In this document: piece after piece, positions 25,584 to 34,259 of the stretch
Layout: every line of letters starts with the position of its first letter
Numbering within the stretch: the first letter of the stretch is position 1
Source: Gemmatimonas sp.
GTDB lineage: Bacteria; Gemmatimonadota; Gemmatimonadetes; Longimicrobiales; Longimicrobiaceae
Length of the DNA stretch: 59,368 nucleotides
NCBI GenBank assembly: GCA_009380025.1
Contig: WHSP01000010.1
Location: forward strand, 1 to 59,368
Direction: 5' to 3'
Notes under the pieces: generated by a model
Told to the model about the DNA's origin: nothing
The model's input: the letters and a program-made list of their open reading frames with translations, nothing else
Database searches by the model: none
Translations under genes and position numbers: made by a program

Positions 25584-26753
25584 CTATTCCACCTTCTTAT
25601 CCAGGCCGGCTGCTTCGAACAGCTTCCGGCGAATCTGGCGGTCGAAGATGACCCATTTCTCCTCCCTCTCGTCCGTGTCGTCGCCCGCCCCGGCCAGGAA
25701 ATCGAGCTCGATCTCGAAGCCACCTGCACGCAACCTGCCGCCCCCGTAATACCTCCCCGACGAATTCATTCCCAACGCAGACTTGAGGAACGCGTCGACC
25801 GCCAAGGTCGCGTCGTTGGTCCGGAGGCTACCGATGAGCGATTCGCTTCCGTTACCCTCGGCCAGCATTCCGTAGACGATGGCGGTCTTCACATTCTCCT
25901 CCTTCAGGAGGAAGTCGGCCGCCTGGGGGATCGCGTCACGATCGGCCCACCGCAGGCACCCGACACCTGCGAGCGAGAGACCTCCGCGAAGGATTCGACG
26001 CCCGAGTGCGGCGTGAATCGTCTCCATCGTACCACGCGACTTCTGAACGCAAAGCACCCGCTCGAGGAGCACACGGTCGGCAAACTGGCTCAGGTAGGCA
26101 GCAGCATCGTACTCGCTACCCGTCGCGCGGATCAGGCTGCTCGTCTCGCTGTGTAGGCCATGAAGAAGGGCAGTCGCGAGCGAAACGTGGACGCTGTTCC
26201 CCGGGTCGAGCTCGAGAAACGCGCCGGAGGCGAGGTACTCGGCAAACTGGGTCGCGGCCGCTCCGAGTGGCCGGACGTCACTGAAGATCGGGTCGAGGAG
26301 GTCCTGGGGATCGTGGTGATCGATCACCGCAAAGGTCGGGATGCCCGCGTTCCGCAGCCGACCCGTGAGCCGGGTAGTGGTTCCCTGATTGTCTACGAAT
26401 ACCGCCGCGTCGTAACGACTCAGGTCGATTTGCTCGGTGAATCGAATGAGCTCGATCTCGAGCAGGTTGACCAGCGCTAGATTTTCCGGATGACTGATCA
26501 GCCCGTCATAGACGATGTCCGACTCGATGCCGAATGGACGCGCGATTTCTCGGTAGGCGAGGGCGGACGAGATCGCATCCGGATCAGGATAGTCCTGGAT
26601 GGCGACGACGTGGGATTCGCCTCGGCGGCCCGAGAAGAGCTCGCGCAGCAGATGCGGAAGGTCTGCCGGTATTTCGCCCGCCGTGGCATCCTCGGCGGGC
26701 GTGGGTTCCGGCACGTCCGATCGGTCTACACTCACTTCCGCGGGCTGGGTCAT
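25584..26753 (-). CDS. DHH/DHHA1-type phosphoesterase
   Basis: A 389-residue protein of the DHH superfamily (NrnA, c-di-AMP/oligonucleotide phosphodiesterase or RecJ-like). It has metal-ligand motifs DYPDPDAI (D57, D59), VDN (D121), DHH at 145-147, and a C-terminal DHHA1 substrate domain ending in the glycine-rich GGGRLRAGGFEIELDF. The length and DHH-DHHA1 order fit the NrnA/oligoribonuclease group, which clears nanoRNA, pAp or cyclic dinucleotides. Its neighbour is an EAL protein, so a shared role in dinucleotide turnover is conceivable but not shown. The stop is 39 bases from the end of the upstream convergent gene. Confidence 0.9.
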   Translation of the reverse strand: MTQPAEVSVDRSDVPEPTPAEDATAGEIPADLPHLLRELFSGRRGESHVVAIQDYPDPDAISSALAYREIARPFGIESDIVYDGLISHPENLALVNLLEIELIRFTEQIDLSRYDAAVFVDNQGTTTRLTGRLRNAGIPTFAVIDHHDPQDLLDPIFSDVRPLGAAATQFAEYLASGAFLELDPGNSVHVSLATALLHGLHSETSSLIRATGSEYDAAAYLSQFADRVLLERVLCVQKSRGTMETIHAALGRRILRGGLSLAGVGCLRWADRDAIPQAADFLLKEENVKTAIVYGMLAEGNGSESLIGSLRTNDATLAVDAFLKSALGMNSSGRYYGGGRLRAGGFEIELDFLAGAGDDTDEREEKWVIFDRQIRRKLFEAAGLDKKVE

Positions 26754-26829
26754 GCGACTCCTCTCACGCCTGCCGCCGTTTGAAAAAACGCCATGCGTTC
26801 GGCAGCCATCGTAGCGAGGGCTGTGCCAG

Positions 26830-28497
26830 TCAGTCCGCGAGCTGCTTCACCTTCGGCCTCCCGGCATAGCGAGGCTGATGGAAGAGGAACCCCTGCGTGA
26901 GGTGAACGCCGAGCCCCTTCACCGTCTCGTACTCTTCATCGCGCTCGACTCCCTCGGCGATGACCAGGATGCCGTGGTCGTTGGCGAAGGACACCATCGT
27001 CTCGACCAGGTTCTGCTTCATGAAATTCGTGTCGATCCCGGAGATCAGGGAGATGTCGAGCTTGATGTAATCAGGGGCGAGGTTCGCGATGCTGCCGAGC
27101 CCGGCATACCCCGAGCCGGCATCGTCGACTGCGAAACGGAATCCCTGATCTCGGAAGTTACGGAGGTGCTCCTGGAAAGCGGGATAGTCGGTGATTGCCG
27201 TTCTCTCGGTGATCTCGAAGACGATCAGCTCGGGATGCTGGATTCCGAGGTCGTCGACGTCGAGGTAGCGAAACGTCGGATCGCGGAAGTCGTGCGGATC
27301 GACGTTGAGGAAGAGAAACTGGTCCGGATCGAGAAGACTGGCCATCCCCTCGATCGCGCGCCGGCGGCACAGGCGGGATAACTCCCAGATCAAATTCGCC
27401 TCTTCGGCCACGCTGAACAGCACCTCGGGAGAACGAAGTCCGCGGAGCGAGCCGCGCGCAAGGGCTTCGTAGCCGTAGACGTCGGCCGTCTCCGTGACCA
27501 CGATCGGGTGATACTCGACGTAGACGGCACCTCGGCGAAGCGTGGTCTTCAGGTCGGCGATCTTGCGGGTCCGTTCCCGGTGCACGACGCTACGCGCCGC
27601 CTGTGCCGCTTCGCGAATACCGCGATAGAGGTTCCGCTCGGTGCGAATTTTTGGATTGCGGAAGATCGTTGCCGCCCCGACGTAGATGCCGAACAACCCC
27701 GCGATGTCTTCGCCATGGTCCTCCTCGAGACGCGTCCTCACATCCGCCTCGAGCCGCTCACTCACCTCATTGATCCGCTTGTCGGTAACCTCGGGAGAGC
27801 CCCGCAGGTCGGTGAAGAAGATGAAGTCATCGTCTCCCGCGTGGGAAACCATGAGGAGATTCTCTTCCTCGCCCCGCTCGCGATCGTAGAAGTCGCGAAC
27901 CCCGTTGGCAGTCGTCTGGAGAACTTCATCGAGCTTCTGCCAGCCGTAGATCTCCTCCAGCTTCGAGTACCGAACGAACTCGATATACAGGATCGTCACG
28001 CGCCCGGTCCGCTCCAGCATCTCCCGTCCTCTCTCGACCATGACGGGAAGCGTGGGGAACCCTGTGAACCGGTCGTAGAGAAGTTCCTCGTACTGAAGGT
28101 ATTCTGCGGTTCGGGCCTGCCCCCGCGAGGCAACATCGGGGTCGACGCGAATGGCCGCAGCTTGGATGCGACCCTCGACCTCCTCCACGGAGAACGGGTA
28201 CGTGAACCACTCGTCGACCTGGGCGCGCGCCGCGCTCAACCCCTCCTCCCCATTGCGGCAGACGGTGATCAGCCCGATCCCTCGGGCGCGGGTTTCCGCC
28301 CGTAGCTCCCCGAGCGAACCCGCCAATTCGTATTCGATCAGGACGAGGTCCGGATGAGTACGCAGCGCATCGACGAGCTGGTGGTCGTTGTCGCCCTCCT
28401 CCCCGCCAATGACAATCAACTCCGCCTCGAGCGCTCCGGCCGCCTCCGTCACCGTATTCAGCAACTCCCCATCCCGAACACGGGCCACTATCTTCAC
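26830..28497 (-). CDS. EAL-domain c-di-GMP phosphodiesterase with degenerate receiver and GGDEF domains
   Basis: A 555-residue protein. Residues 1-115 resemble a receiver domain, but the phospho-acceptor is replaced by glutamate (E55 in PDLVLIEYELAG). Residues 130-300 form a GGDEF fold whose active-site loop reads AGDDDF (220-225) and is expected to be inactive. Residues 315-550 are an EAL domain with conserved EALARG (E344), FEITERT, DDAGSGYAG, KLD and AEGVE, hence probably active in hydrolysing c-di-GMP to pGpG. It overlaps the upstream receiver gene by four bases (ATGA). The receiver-like part may respond to that partner. Confidence 0.92.
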   Translation of the reverse strand: MKIVARVRDGELLNTVTEAAGALEAELIVIGGEEGDNDHQLVDALRTHPDLVLIEYELAGSLGELRAETRARGIGLITVCRNGEEGLSAARAQVDEWFTYPFSVEEVEGRIQAAAIRVDPDVASRGQARTAEYLQYEELLYDRFTGFPTLPVMVERGREMLERTGRVTILYIEFVRYSKLEEIYGWQKLDEVLQTTANGVRDFYDRERGEEENLLMVSHAGDDDFIFFTDLRGSPEVTDKRINEVSERLEADVRTRLEEDHGEDIAGLFGIYVGAATIFRNPKIRTERNLYRGIREAAQAARSVVHRERTRKIADLKTTLRRGAVYVEYHPIVVTETADVYGYEALARGSLRGLRSPEVLFSVAEEANLIWELSRLCRRRAIEGMASLLDPDQFLFLNVDPHDFRDPTFRYLDVDDLGIQHPELIVFEITERTAITDYPAFQEHLRNFRDQGFRFAVDDAGSGYAGLGSIANLAPDYIKLDISLISGIDTNFMKQNLVETMVSFANDHGILVIAEGVERDEEYETVKGLGVHLTQGFLFHQPRYAGRPKVKQLAD

Positions 28498-28883
28498 TGG
28501 CGCCGGCCTCCAGCGGACAGATTCCGCTCGATCTTCTCCTCCAGCTCGTCCAGATCGACTGGTTTTACGACGTAGTCGTCAGCGCCCGATCTCATCCCCT
28601 CGAACTTGTCTTCGAAACCGCCCTTGGCGGTGACCATCACGACTCGCGTCGAACCGTACTCGGGGTGGCTCTTGATCGTCCGGCAGACCTGCCAGCCGTC
28701 CATACCCGGCATCATCACGTCGAGGAGGACGAGGTCGGGGTGCACCTCCTCGAGCCTCGAGAGCGCCGCCTTGCCCTCCTCGGCGACGGCGACTCGGTAG
28801 CCGCGCGATTCGAGAAACGCGCTGAGGATGTCAACGTTGTCGCGGTTGTCGTCAACGACGAGAATCGTCTCCTGTCTATCCAA
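28494..28883 (-). CDS. single-domain response regulator (CheY-like)
   Basis: A 129-residue receiver with acidic pair D11-D12, phospho-acceptor D55 in LVLLDVMMPG, T85 and K107 in YVVKPVD, so it should be phosphorylated. No output domain follows. It overlaps the start of the EAL protein (ATGA), and the two must be translated together, which suggests the receiver controls the phosphodiesterase by binding. No kinase gene is adjacent. It is preceded by the repeat-rich spacer from the ABC exporter gene. Confidence 0.93.
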   Translation of the reverse strand: MDRQETILVVDDNRDNVDILSAFLESRGYRVAVAEEGKAALSRLEEVHPDLVLLDVMMPGMDGWQVCRTIKSHPEYGSTRVVMVTAKGGFEDKFEGMRSGADDYVVKPVDLDELEEKIERNLSAGGRRQ

Positions 28884-28900
28884 GGCAGGCCTCCCAGAGG

Positions 28901-28932
28901 GGCTATCGGCGAATCAACGATCGGCGATCCGT
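28901..28932. repeat. CTATCGGCGAT-type repeat
   Basis: GGCTATCGGCGAATC followed by CGATCGGCGATCCG, units shared with 24177-24190 and (inverted) 46286-46308. It lies in the spacer upstream of the receiver gene start, between it and the ABC exporter gene. Confidence 0.4.
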
Positions 28933-29017
28933 TGCTCGGATCGCGATCGTCCAACTGAAGGCAAGAAGCGAGCCATCAAAATGGTACAAGTAACTGCAGG
29001 AACATATTTTAGGACTG

Positions 29018-30892
29018 TCAGGCGGCCGGCGTACGCAGAGCTTTGCCGGATGCTCTGGCCTCCGGACCCGCCGCAAACTGCAGCTCGTGGAGCCGGCTGT
29101 AGAGCCCGCCCGTCCGCAGGAGCTCGGCGTGCGTCCCGTGTTCGCGAATCTCTCCGTGATGGAGGACCAGGATCTGATCCGCCGACTGAACGGTCGACAG
29201 CCGATGGGCGACCACGAGGGTGGTCCGGCCCCGCATGAGCTCCTTGAGTGCCTCGTCGATCCGGGCTTCGAGCTCGCTGTCGACCGAACTCGTCGCCTCG
29301 TCGAGCACGAGGACGAGGGGATCGAAGGCCAGGGCGCGGGCGAAGGATACGAGCTGACGTTCGCCAACAGAGATCGATGCGCCCCGCTCGCCGAGCACGT
29401 GATCGTAGCCGTCGGGAAGGCGTCGGATGAACGTGTCGGCCCCGACGCGGCGGGCGGCTGTCTCCGCGCGAGCCACGGCGCTCTCGGAACGCCCCAGGTC
29501 GATGTTGCTTCGGATGTCCTCGCTGAACAGGAAGACGTCCTGGAGAACGAGGCCGATCCGATCCCGCAGCTCGCTCGTCCGGACCTGCGAGATGGGAACG
29601 CCATCGAAGAAGATCCCCCCGCGCTGCGGCTCGTAGAACCGCATGAGCAGGTTGATGATCGTCGACTTTCCGGATCCCGTCGCTCCGACGACGGCTACCC
29701 GATCGCCCGGCCTGATACAGAAGCTCACTCCACGCAGGACCCACGCGTCGCCCCTCTCGGGCTCGCCAGCTTTGTCCGACGATTGCTCAGGGGTCGGTTC
29801 ACTGCCATAGTGAAACCAGACGTCACGAAACTCGATTTCGCCGTTGCCGGGGGCCGGGAGCGGAAGGGGCTGCTCGACGTCTACTACATCGGGCGGAGTG
29901 TCCAACAATCGGAAAATGCGCTCGGACGATGCGACCGCACCCTGCAGCAGGTTGTACTTCTCCGAGAGGTCCTGGATCGGTCGAAAGAATCGCCGCCCAT
30001 ATTGAAGGAAGGCGGCTACGACGCCGACGGTCATCGTGCCCTGCAAGATGCTGAGCCCCCCGTACCAGAGGATCAAGGCGAAGGCGACGGCGGTCAGGAC
30101 TTCGATGATCGGAAAGAAAAGGGCGTAATACCGGATGGCGTGGAGATTGGCCTGCAGGTGATCCCGATTCACCGACTCGAAGCGCCGCGCGGTGTCGTCC
30201 TCGCGACCAAAGAGCTGAACGACGCGTATCCCCGTGATCCGCTCCTGAAGGAATGCATTGATCCGGGCCAGGCGTATGCGGATCTCCCAGGAGGCTTTGC
30301 GGATCAGACCGCGGAACACGAAGGCCGCAAGGAACACAAAGGGGAGAACGGCCAGCGTGACCATCGCCAGGCGCCAGTCGAGGAGGAACATGGCGATGAC
30401 GATGAACAGGACGGTGAAGAGGTCCCCGAAAACGGTCACGACGCCGGAGCTGAAGAGCTCGTTCAGCGTCTCGACATCGTTGGTGACCCTCGTCATCAGC
30501 CGCCCGACGGGGTTGCGGTCGAAGAAGCGAAGGCTCAGCCCCTGCAGGTGCCGGAACAGCTCCATCCTGAGATCGTTCATCACCCGTTGCCCGATCCAGG
30601 TCGTCAGGAGGGTCTGGAGGTATTCGAACAGGAAGGCGGCGAGGATCGAGCCGAGAAAGAGCAGGACGAGGCGAACGAGCTGGGCGATGTCGTTCTCCGG
30701 GATCGCCTGATCGATGGCGACCTTCGTCAGGTACGGCCCGACCATCTCGACCGCCGCGCCTCCCATCAGAAGCAGGATGGCGATCGCGATCTGCGCACGA
30801 TAGGGGCTGGCGTAACGCAGCAGACGTCCCGTCAGGGCAGCGTCGTACGCCCTGTCCGACCTTTCCTCCTCGGGTGCGGACCGGTCCGTCAA
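29018..30892 (-). CDS. MsbA-like ABC exporter (fused permease and ATPase)
   Basis: A 624-residue half-transporter. The N-terminal six-span permease (about 25-330) is followed by an ATPase with Walker A GATGSGKST (near 405), signature variant SVGERQLVSFARAL (the usual form is LSGGQRQ) and Walker B LVLDEATSSVD. The family exports lipids, peptides or drugs; the substrate is unknown. Its start at 30892 overlaps no neighbour, and a saccharopine-dehydrogenase-like gene starts upstream in the same direction 37 bases away. An antisense 663-codon frame over it is a shadow. Confidence 0.92.
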   Translation of the reverse strand: MTDRSAPEEERSDRAYDAALTGRLLRYASPYRAQIAIAILLLMGGAAVEMVGPYLTKVAIDQAIPENDIAQLVRLVLLFLGSILAAFLFEYLQTLLTTWIGQRVMNDLRMELFRHLQGLSLRFFDRNPVGRLMTRVTNDVETLNELFSSGVVTVFGDLFTVLFIVIAMFLLDWRLAMVTLAVLPFVFLAAFVFRGLIRKASWEIRIRLARINAFLQERITGIRVVQLFGREDDTARRFESVNRDHLQANLHAIRYYALFFPIIEVLTAVAFALILWYGGLSILQGTMTVGVVAAFLQYGRRFFRPIQDLSEKYNLLQGAVASSERIFRLLDTPPDVVDVEQPLPLPAPGNGEIEFRDVWFHYGSEPTPEQSSDKAGEPERGDAWVLRGVSFCIRPGDRVAVVGATGSGKSTIINLLMRFYEPQRGGIFFDGVPISQVRTSELRDRIGLVLQDVFLFSEDIRSNIDLGRSESAVARAETAARRVGADTFIRRLPDGYDHVLGERGASISVGERQLVSFARALAFDPLVLVLDEATSSVDSELEARIDEALKELMRGRTTLVVAHRLSTVQSADQILVLHHGEIREHGTHAELLRTGGLYSRLHELQFAAGPEARASGKALRTPAA

Positions 30893-30929
30893 ATCCGACC
30901 CTCCCCGTGGGGCGTCAACATCCAGCCGA

Positions 30930-32105
30930 TCACAACGCCACCCCCCTCGACGACTCCGAGTACTGGATCAAGATCCCGCGGTGCTCCAGTTCTTCGACGT
31001 AGGGCCCAGCGGGGACGACCTCGTCGGGAGTCCAAGCACCCGACTCGATCTGACCCGAAGCCTGGAGCAAGGCCGTGATGGAAAGGGAAAATCCCGTCGT
31101 ACGCATCATCGCGGTGATGCCCGTCGCGGGATCGTATCGGTCAACGAGATCCCAGCTCAGGGTCACCTCGCGCCCGTTCCGCTCCCCGCAAACCTCGACC
31201 CGCATCGCAACCAGGTCGGGGTTCTCCTGCGGATCTTTGCTCAACTTGGGGCCGGCGGCCGCGATGAAGAGATCGCGCGGCGCGACGCGGCAACTTTTGA
31301 CATCGAGCGGTTCGGTGGAGAGGAGGCCGAGCTCCCGAATCGTCCGCATCGCCCGCGCGTGACCGGGGTAGCGGAGGGTCTTGTACTCCATCCGCTCGAG
31401 ATGGCCCGCGTAGGTCTGTGCCATCAGGGAAAGGCCACCGGCAGTATGGAACGCCTCCAGTTCGCCTACCTCTGGGAACTCGAGACGCTCACACTCCGAA
31501 AGCGCCTCCATCTGCCGCGGCTCGCCGTCACGCAGCACCCAGGAGCGCGTGGTGTAGTAGTCGAGAACGCCTTCGAGGCTATATACTACCTGATAACGTA
31601 GGGGCGGCTCGGGATTTTGAGGAAGGCCACCCACTTTCATGTAGACTTCCCGAGGACGATCGAGCCGCCGGATGCCTTCGGCCGCGAGGATGTTGACCAT
31701 CCCCGGCGCGAGGCCGCAATCCGGAACGATGCTGACGCCGATCTCCATCGCCGGACCGGCGAGTTCCTTCTGCTGCAAGACAATCTCCGTATTCCCGCCG
31801 AGGTCGCAGAAATGAGAGCCAGCGTCGACCGCCGCCTCCGTCATCGAAAGATTGTAGTAGTAGGGAAGCGCGCTCATCGTCGCCGCGACACCGTCCATGG
31901 CCGAACGGACCGCCGTGTGATCGTCGGCATCGAGCAACAGCATCTGTAGCCTATCGCCGATCCAGGGTTCCAGGAACGCGGGCACTCGCTCGATCGCACG
32001 GTCGGCAAGGACCACATCGTGGTCGGTCGTCTTCAGGAGGTCATAGGCACAGGCGCTGCCTTGCTGTCCTGCCCCCAACACCAGCAATCGCATCTCGTCG
32101 CTCAC
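30930..32105 (-). CDS. saccharopine dehydrogenase-like NAD(P)-binding oxidoreductase
   Basis: A 391-residue enzyme of the Lys9/saccharopine-dehydrogenase family. It has an N-terminal dinucleotide fold (LLVLGAGQQGSACAYDLLK), an IVPDCGLAPGMVNILAAEGIRR segment and a C-terminal catalytic domain. The family includes saccharopine reductases and carboxynorspermidine synthase-type enzymes acting on amino-acid derivatives; a lysine-degradation role is a guess. The start is GTG 32105 or ATG 32093; no strong ribosome site favours either. It is divergent from infA and followed by the ABC exporter, with no clear pathway partner. Confidence 0.85.
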   Translation of the reverse strand: MSDEMRLLVLGAGQQGSACAYDLLKTTDHDVVLADRAIERVPAFLEPWIGDRLQMLLLDADDHTAVRSAMDGVAATMSALPYYYNLSMTEAAVDAGSHFCDLGGNTEIVLQQKELAGPAMEIGVSIVPDCGLAPGMVNILAAEGIRRLDRPREVYMKVGGLPQNPEPPLRYQVVYSLEGVLDYYTTRSWVLRDGEPRQMEALSECERLEFPEVGELEAFHTAGGLSLMAQTYAGHLERMEYKTLRYPGHARAMRTIRELGLLSTEPLDVKSCRVAPRDLFIAAAGPKLSKDPQENPDLVAMRVEVCGERNGREVTLSWDLVDRYDPATGITAMMRTTGFSLSITALLQASGQIESGAWTPDEVVPAGPYVEELEHRGILIQYSESSRGVAL

Positions 32106-32213
32106 CGTTCGATGTTGCCGCTACTTGCTTCCTCGAGGACGCCCGTCGAGGCTACCACCCGAAGCACCGCTGCGCAAAGACAGCACCACAGGCGCGCACG
32201 CCTTCGCTTTTCA

Positions 32214-32241
32214 TTGCGGCCCCATGAATGGCCACTATATT
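32214..32241 (+). promoter_or_regulatory. putative infA promoter
   Basis: TTGCGG (32214-32219) and TATATT (32236-32241) separated by 16 bases, about 60 bases before the infA start. The -10 is a good match and the -35 weak. The same CTATATTG string occurs upstream of the nitronate-monooxygenase-like gene at 6581-6588. Confidence 0.35.
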
Positions 32242-32300
32242 GCTTTGTTGCCCCCGCTACATCGAATCATATGACATTCACCCGTTAAAAGGAGCACTGC

Positions 32301-32516
32301 TTGGCGAAGGACGCGATCGAAATGCAGGGCACAGTGACCGAAGTACTGCCGGATACGAACTTTCGGGTCGAGTTGGAGAACGGGCACAAGGTACTCGCCT
32401 ACATATCCGGCCGAATGCGCAAGAACTACATCCGTATCCTCGAGGGCGACCGCGTTACGGTCGAATTATCTCCGTACGATCTGTCTCGAGGTAGGATCAC
32501 CTACCGCTTCAAATAA
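32301..32516 (+). CDS. infA: translation initiation factor IF-1
   Basis: A 71-residue S1/OB-fold protein that binds the 30S A site during initiation. It matches IF-1 over its whole length ([47 protein letters not shown]...). Translation starts at TTG 32301 with AAAAGGAGC eight bases upstream, which leaves the canonical MAKD N terminus. It stands alone here and not in the ribosomal-protein operon, so it is a single-gene transcript. Confidence 0.96.
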   Translation: MAKDAIEMQGTVTEVLPDTNFRVELENGHKVLAYISGRMRKNYIRILEGDRVTVELSPYDLSRGRITYRFK

Positions 32517-32528
32517 GGCCAATCCGCT

Positions 32529-33500
32529 TCAGCCGGACCCCATCAGGCTCGTCCTCCCAGCACGGCTCTCGAGGAGGTCCAGCACAAACGGTGTCACTTC
32601 GCGGATCGAGCGGATTCGCTCCACAGCGGCCGGGCCACCGACTCCGACGGTCAGCAAGGGCACGTCGTTCGAAGTGTGCCCCACCGTGGTGTCCTCCAGG
32701 TTTCCGTGATCGCTGGTGACGAGGAGGAGGAGATCGGAGGGGAGGTGTTGGACGAGGCCGCCGAGGAAAGCGTCGACCCGCTCAATCGCCACGACCCCAC
32801 GGTGCAAGTCGCGCCCATGGCCCGCGAGGTCCGTATCGTAGTGGGCGAAAACCGTCAGGTCATGATCGCTCGCGATCTCCGCGAGAACGCGACCCGCTCG
32901 AACAGGCTCGACGACCGGCGCACGGGGGTCGACATGCTGACGCCAGGTCTCGGTGGTGATGCCGGAGACGACCGCTCGGAAGTTGCGAACCTCCGACTCG
33001 GTACGCACCAGGAGGCCGGCGGCGTGCGCCGCCAAGGGGAAGGCGCCCGGGCGCCGCGTTCCCCGCCCCCCTCGATCCATGTACCCCGTCGGATAGGCAT
33101 TGGGGAAGGCGACCCGGAGGCCCATGCGGAGCGCCCTGGCGAAAAGGCTCTCCTCGATGAGCAGCGGCCGGAGTGCGGTCGGAACCCATGGACCAAAATG
33201 GCGGCCGAGCCTGGCCGCCGCGTTGACACCCGTGAGGAGCGAAGTCTGACCCGTCCCGCTTTGCGGTCTCCCTTCGACCCCCAGCGTGGCGTCGATGGGG
33301 ACCAGGCGCGCTCCCGGCCCGATGATGCCCGACTCCCTGACCTGGTCCGCGACCGGCCGCGCTCCGTCCAGAAGTGACTCGAACGTGGGGAGATCGGCGG
33401 CGGCGATGGGATTGCGGGCGGCATCGGAAGGCGCGATTCCGACGCCGTCGATGAAAACCAGGACGACGCCTCGGGGAATCTCGCCAGCGGGAGAGGTCAG
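32529..33500 (-). CDS. alkaline-phosphatase-superfamily metalloenzyme (phosphoglycerate-mutase/phosphopentomutase-like), CTG start
   Basis: Ordinary start codons place this gene at 33125, but the frame continues upstream as convincing protein to 33500. The N terminus is VLVFIDGVG (metal-ligand Asp), followed by a catalytic Ser/Thr region GQTSLLTGVNA. Later come FAHYDTDLAGHG, SDHGNLED and HTSNDVPLL, all metal ligands of the iPGM/phosphopentomutase superfamily. Between the upstream gene's stop and FIDGVG there is no ATG, GTG or TTG. A CTG at 33500 overlaps that stop and lies seven bases after GGAGG. The product is then 323 aa. The exact substrate is unknown. Confidence 0.8.
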   Translation of the reverse strand: MTSPAGEIPRGVVLVFIDGVGIAPSDAARNPIAAADLPTFESLLDGARPVADQVRESGIIGPGARLVPIDATLGVEGRPQSGTGQTSLLTGVNAAARLGRHFGPWVPTALRPLLIEESLFARALRMGLRVAFPNAYPTGYMDRGGRGTRRPGAFPLAAHAAGLLVRTESEVRNFRAVVSGITTETWRQHVDPRAPVVEPVRAGRVLAEIASDHDLTVFAHYDTDLAGHGRDLHRGVVAIERVDAFLGGLVQHLPSDLLLLVTSDHGNLEDTTVGHTSNDVPLLTVGVGGPAAVERIRSIREVTPFVLDLLESRAGRTSLMGSG

Positions 33501-34240
33501 GTCTCATCCTCCAGATCGGGGGGCAGTTCGGCGCCGTCCAGCCAGGCGACGGTTCGTTCGACGGCTTCGAGGTACCCGGCGACGACCGGGTCATCGACAG
33601 AGGGCGTGAACGGCGCCCCCTTGGACCGGACTCTCGAGACCTCGAGCAAAGGCTCCGCGGAAAAGCCTGCGCGAGCCGCGACGGCCTCGATCACGTCCGA
33701 CGCCGTCGAAGGCGGGGCCTCGCCGTCCAGACGGAGCACACCCCGAAATAGAACCAGGAAAGTCGAGAGGGAGCGGACCAGGAGCTGTCCCAGCTCCTCC
33801 GGACTCTCTGCCGCAACGAGAATGCCCTCCCGCAGCTGAATCTTCTTCGATCTAAGCTCATGTTCGAGCTGCAGCCGTAGATCCCCGCGCTTGATTCGCA
33901 TCTCCGCAACAAGGTCGCGGCCGGCGAGCACGACGTACGAATCACGGATGTCGCTGTACTCGAGCGGAAAGACGTCAGCGGACTCCCTCCACTCGGACTC
34001 GCTCATGAGAAGGGGTGGTGGATTTCCCTCCGCCACCCAGGCTCGAGTCTCCTTGGCGGCTTGCCGCAACTGCGGGAGGCCGAGTTCCTTCAGCACCACC
34101 AGCAGGTTGAGATCCGAAGATCCCGCACGGAATTCGCCACGCGCGGCGGAACCGTAGAGTAGTGCGGTGACCAGCCCCTCTCCGTAGATCCGGCCGAGCT
34201 CCTCGGCAAACTCCTTCGCCCTCCGCCGCTCCTCACTCAT
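33497..34240 (-). CDS. nucleotidyltransferase-fold protein with altered active site
   Basis: A 247-residue protein with the N-terminal polymerase-beta-like fold: LLYGSAARGEFRAGSSDLNLLVV, in which the motif G-S...D-x-D reads S-D-L-N. The second metal-binding aspartate is therefore asparagine and catalysis is doubtful. The C-terminal half is helical. ATG 34240 has a strong AAGGGAG ribosome site; the longer frame is a shadow of the neighbouring glycine-rich gene. It is coupled to the metalloenzyme downstream by a four-base overlap (CTGA). It could be a regulatory pseudo-enzyme or a substrate-binding protein. Confidence 0.8.
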   Translation of the reverse strand: MSEERRRAKEFAEELGRIYGEGLVTALLYGSAARGEFRAGSSDLNLLVVLKELGLPQLRQAAKETRAWVAEGNPPPLLMSESEWRESADVFPLEYSDIRDSYVVLAGRDLVAEMRIKRGDLRLQLEHELRSKKIQLREGILVAAESPEELGQLLVRSLSTFLVLFRGVLRLDGEAPPSTASDVIEAVAARAGFSAEPLLEVSRVRSKGAPFTPSVDDPVVAGYLEAVERTVAWLDGAELPPDLEDET

Positions 34241-34259
34241 CCTTGCTCCCTTTCGACGC

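Noticed and set aside
26830-28497. Diguanylate cyclase activity for the EAL protein
   Set aside because: The GGDEF loop is AGDDDF, so the second glycine and the glutamate are replaced; a c-di-GMP synthesis role is unlikely.
29087-31078. A 663-codon plus-strand frame over the ABC exporter and its neighbour
   Set aside because: No domain or ribosome site, and a composition typical of an antisense shadow; the minus-strand genes have clear Walker and dehydrogenase motifs.
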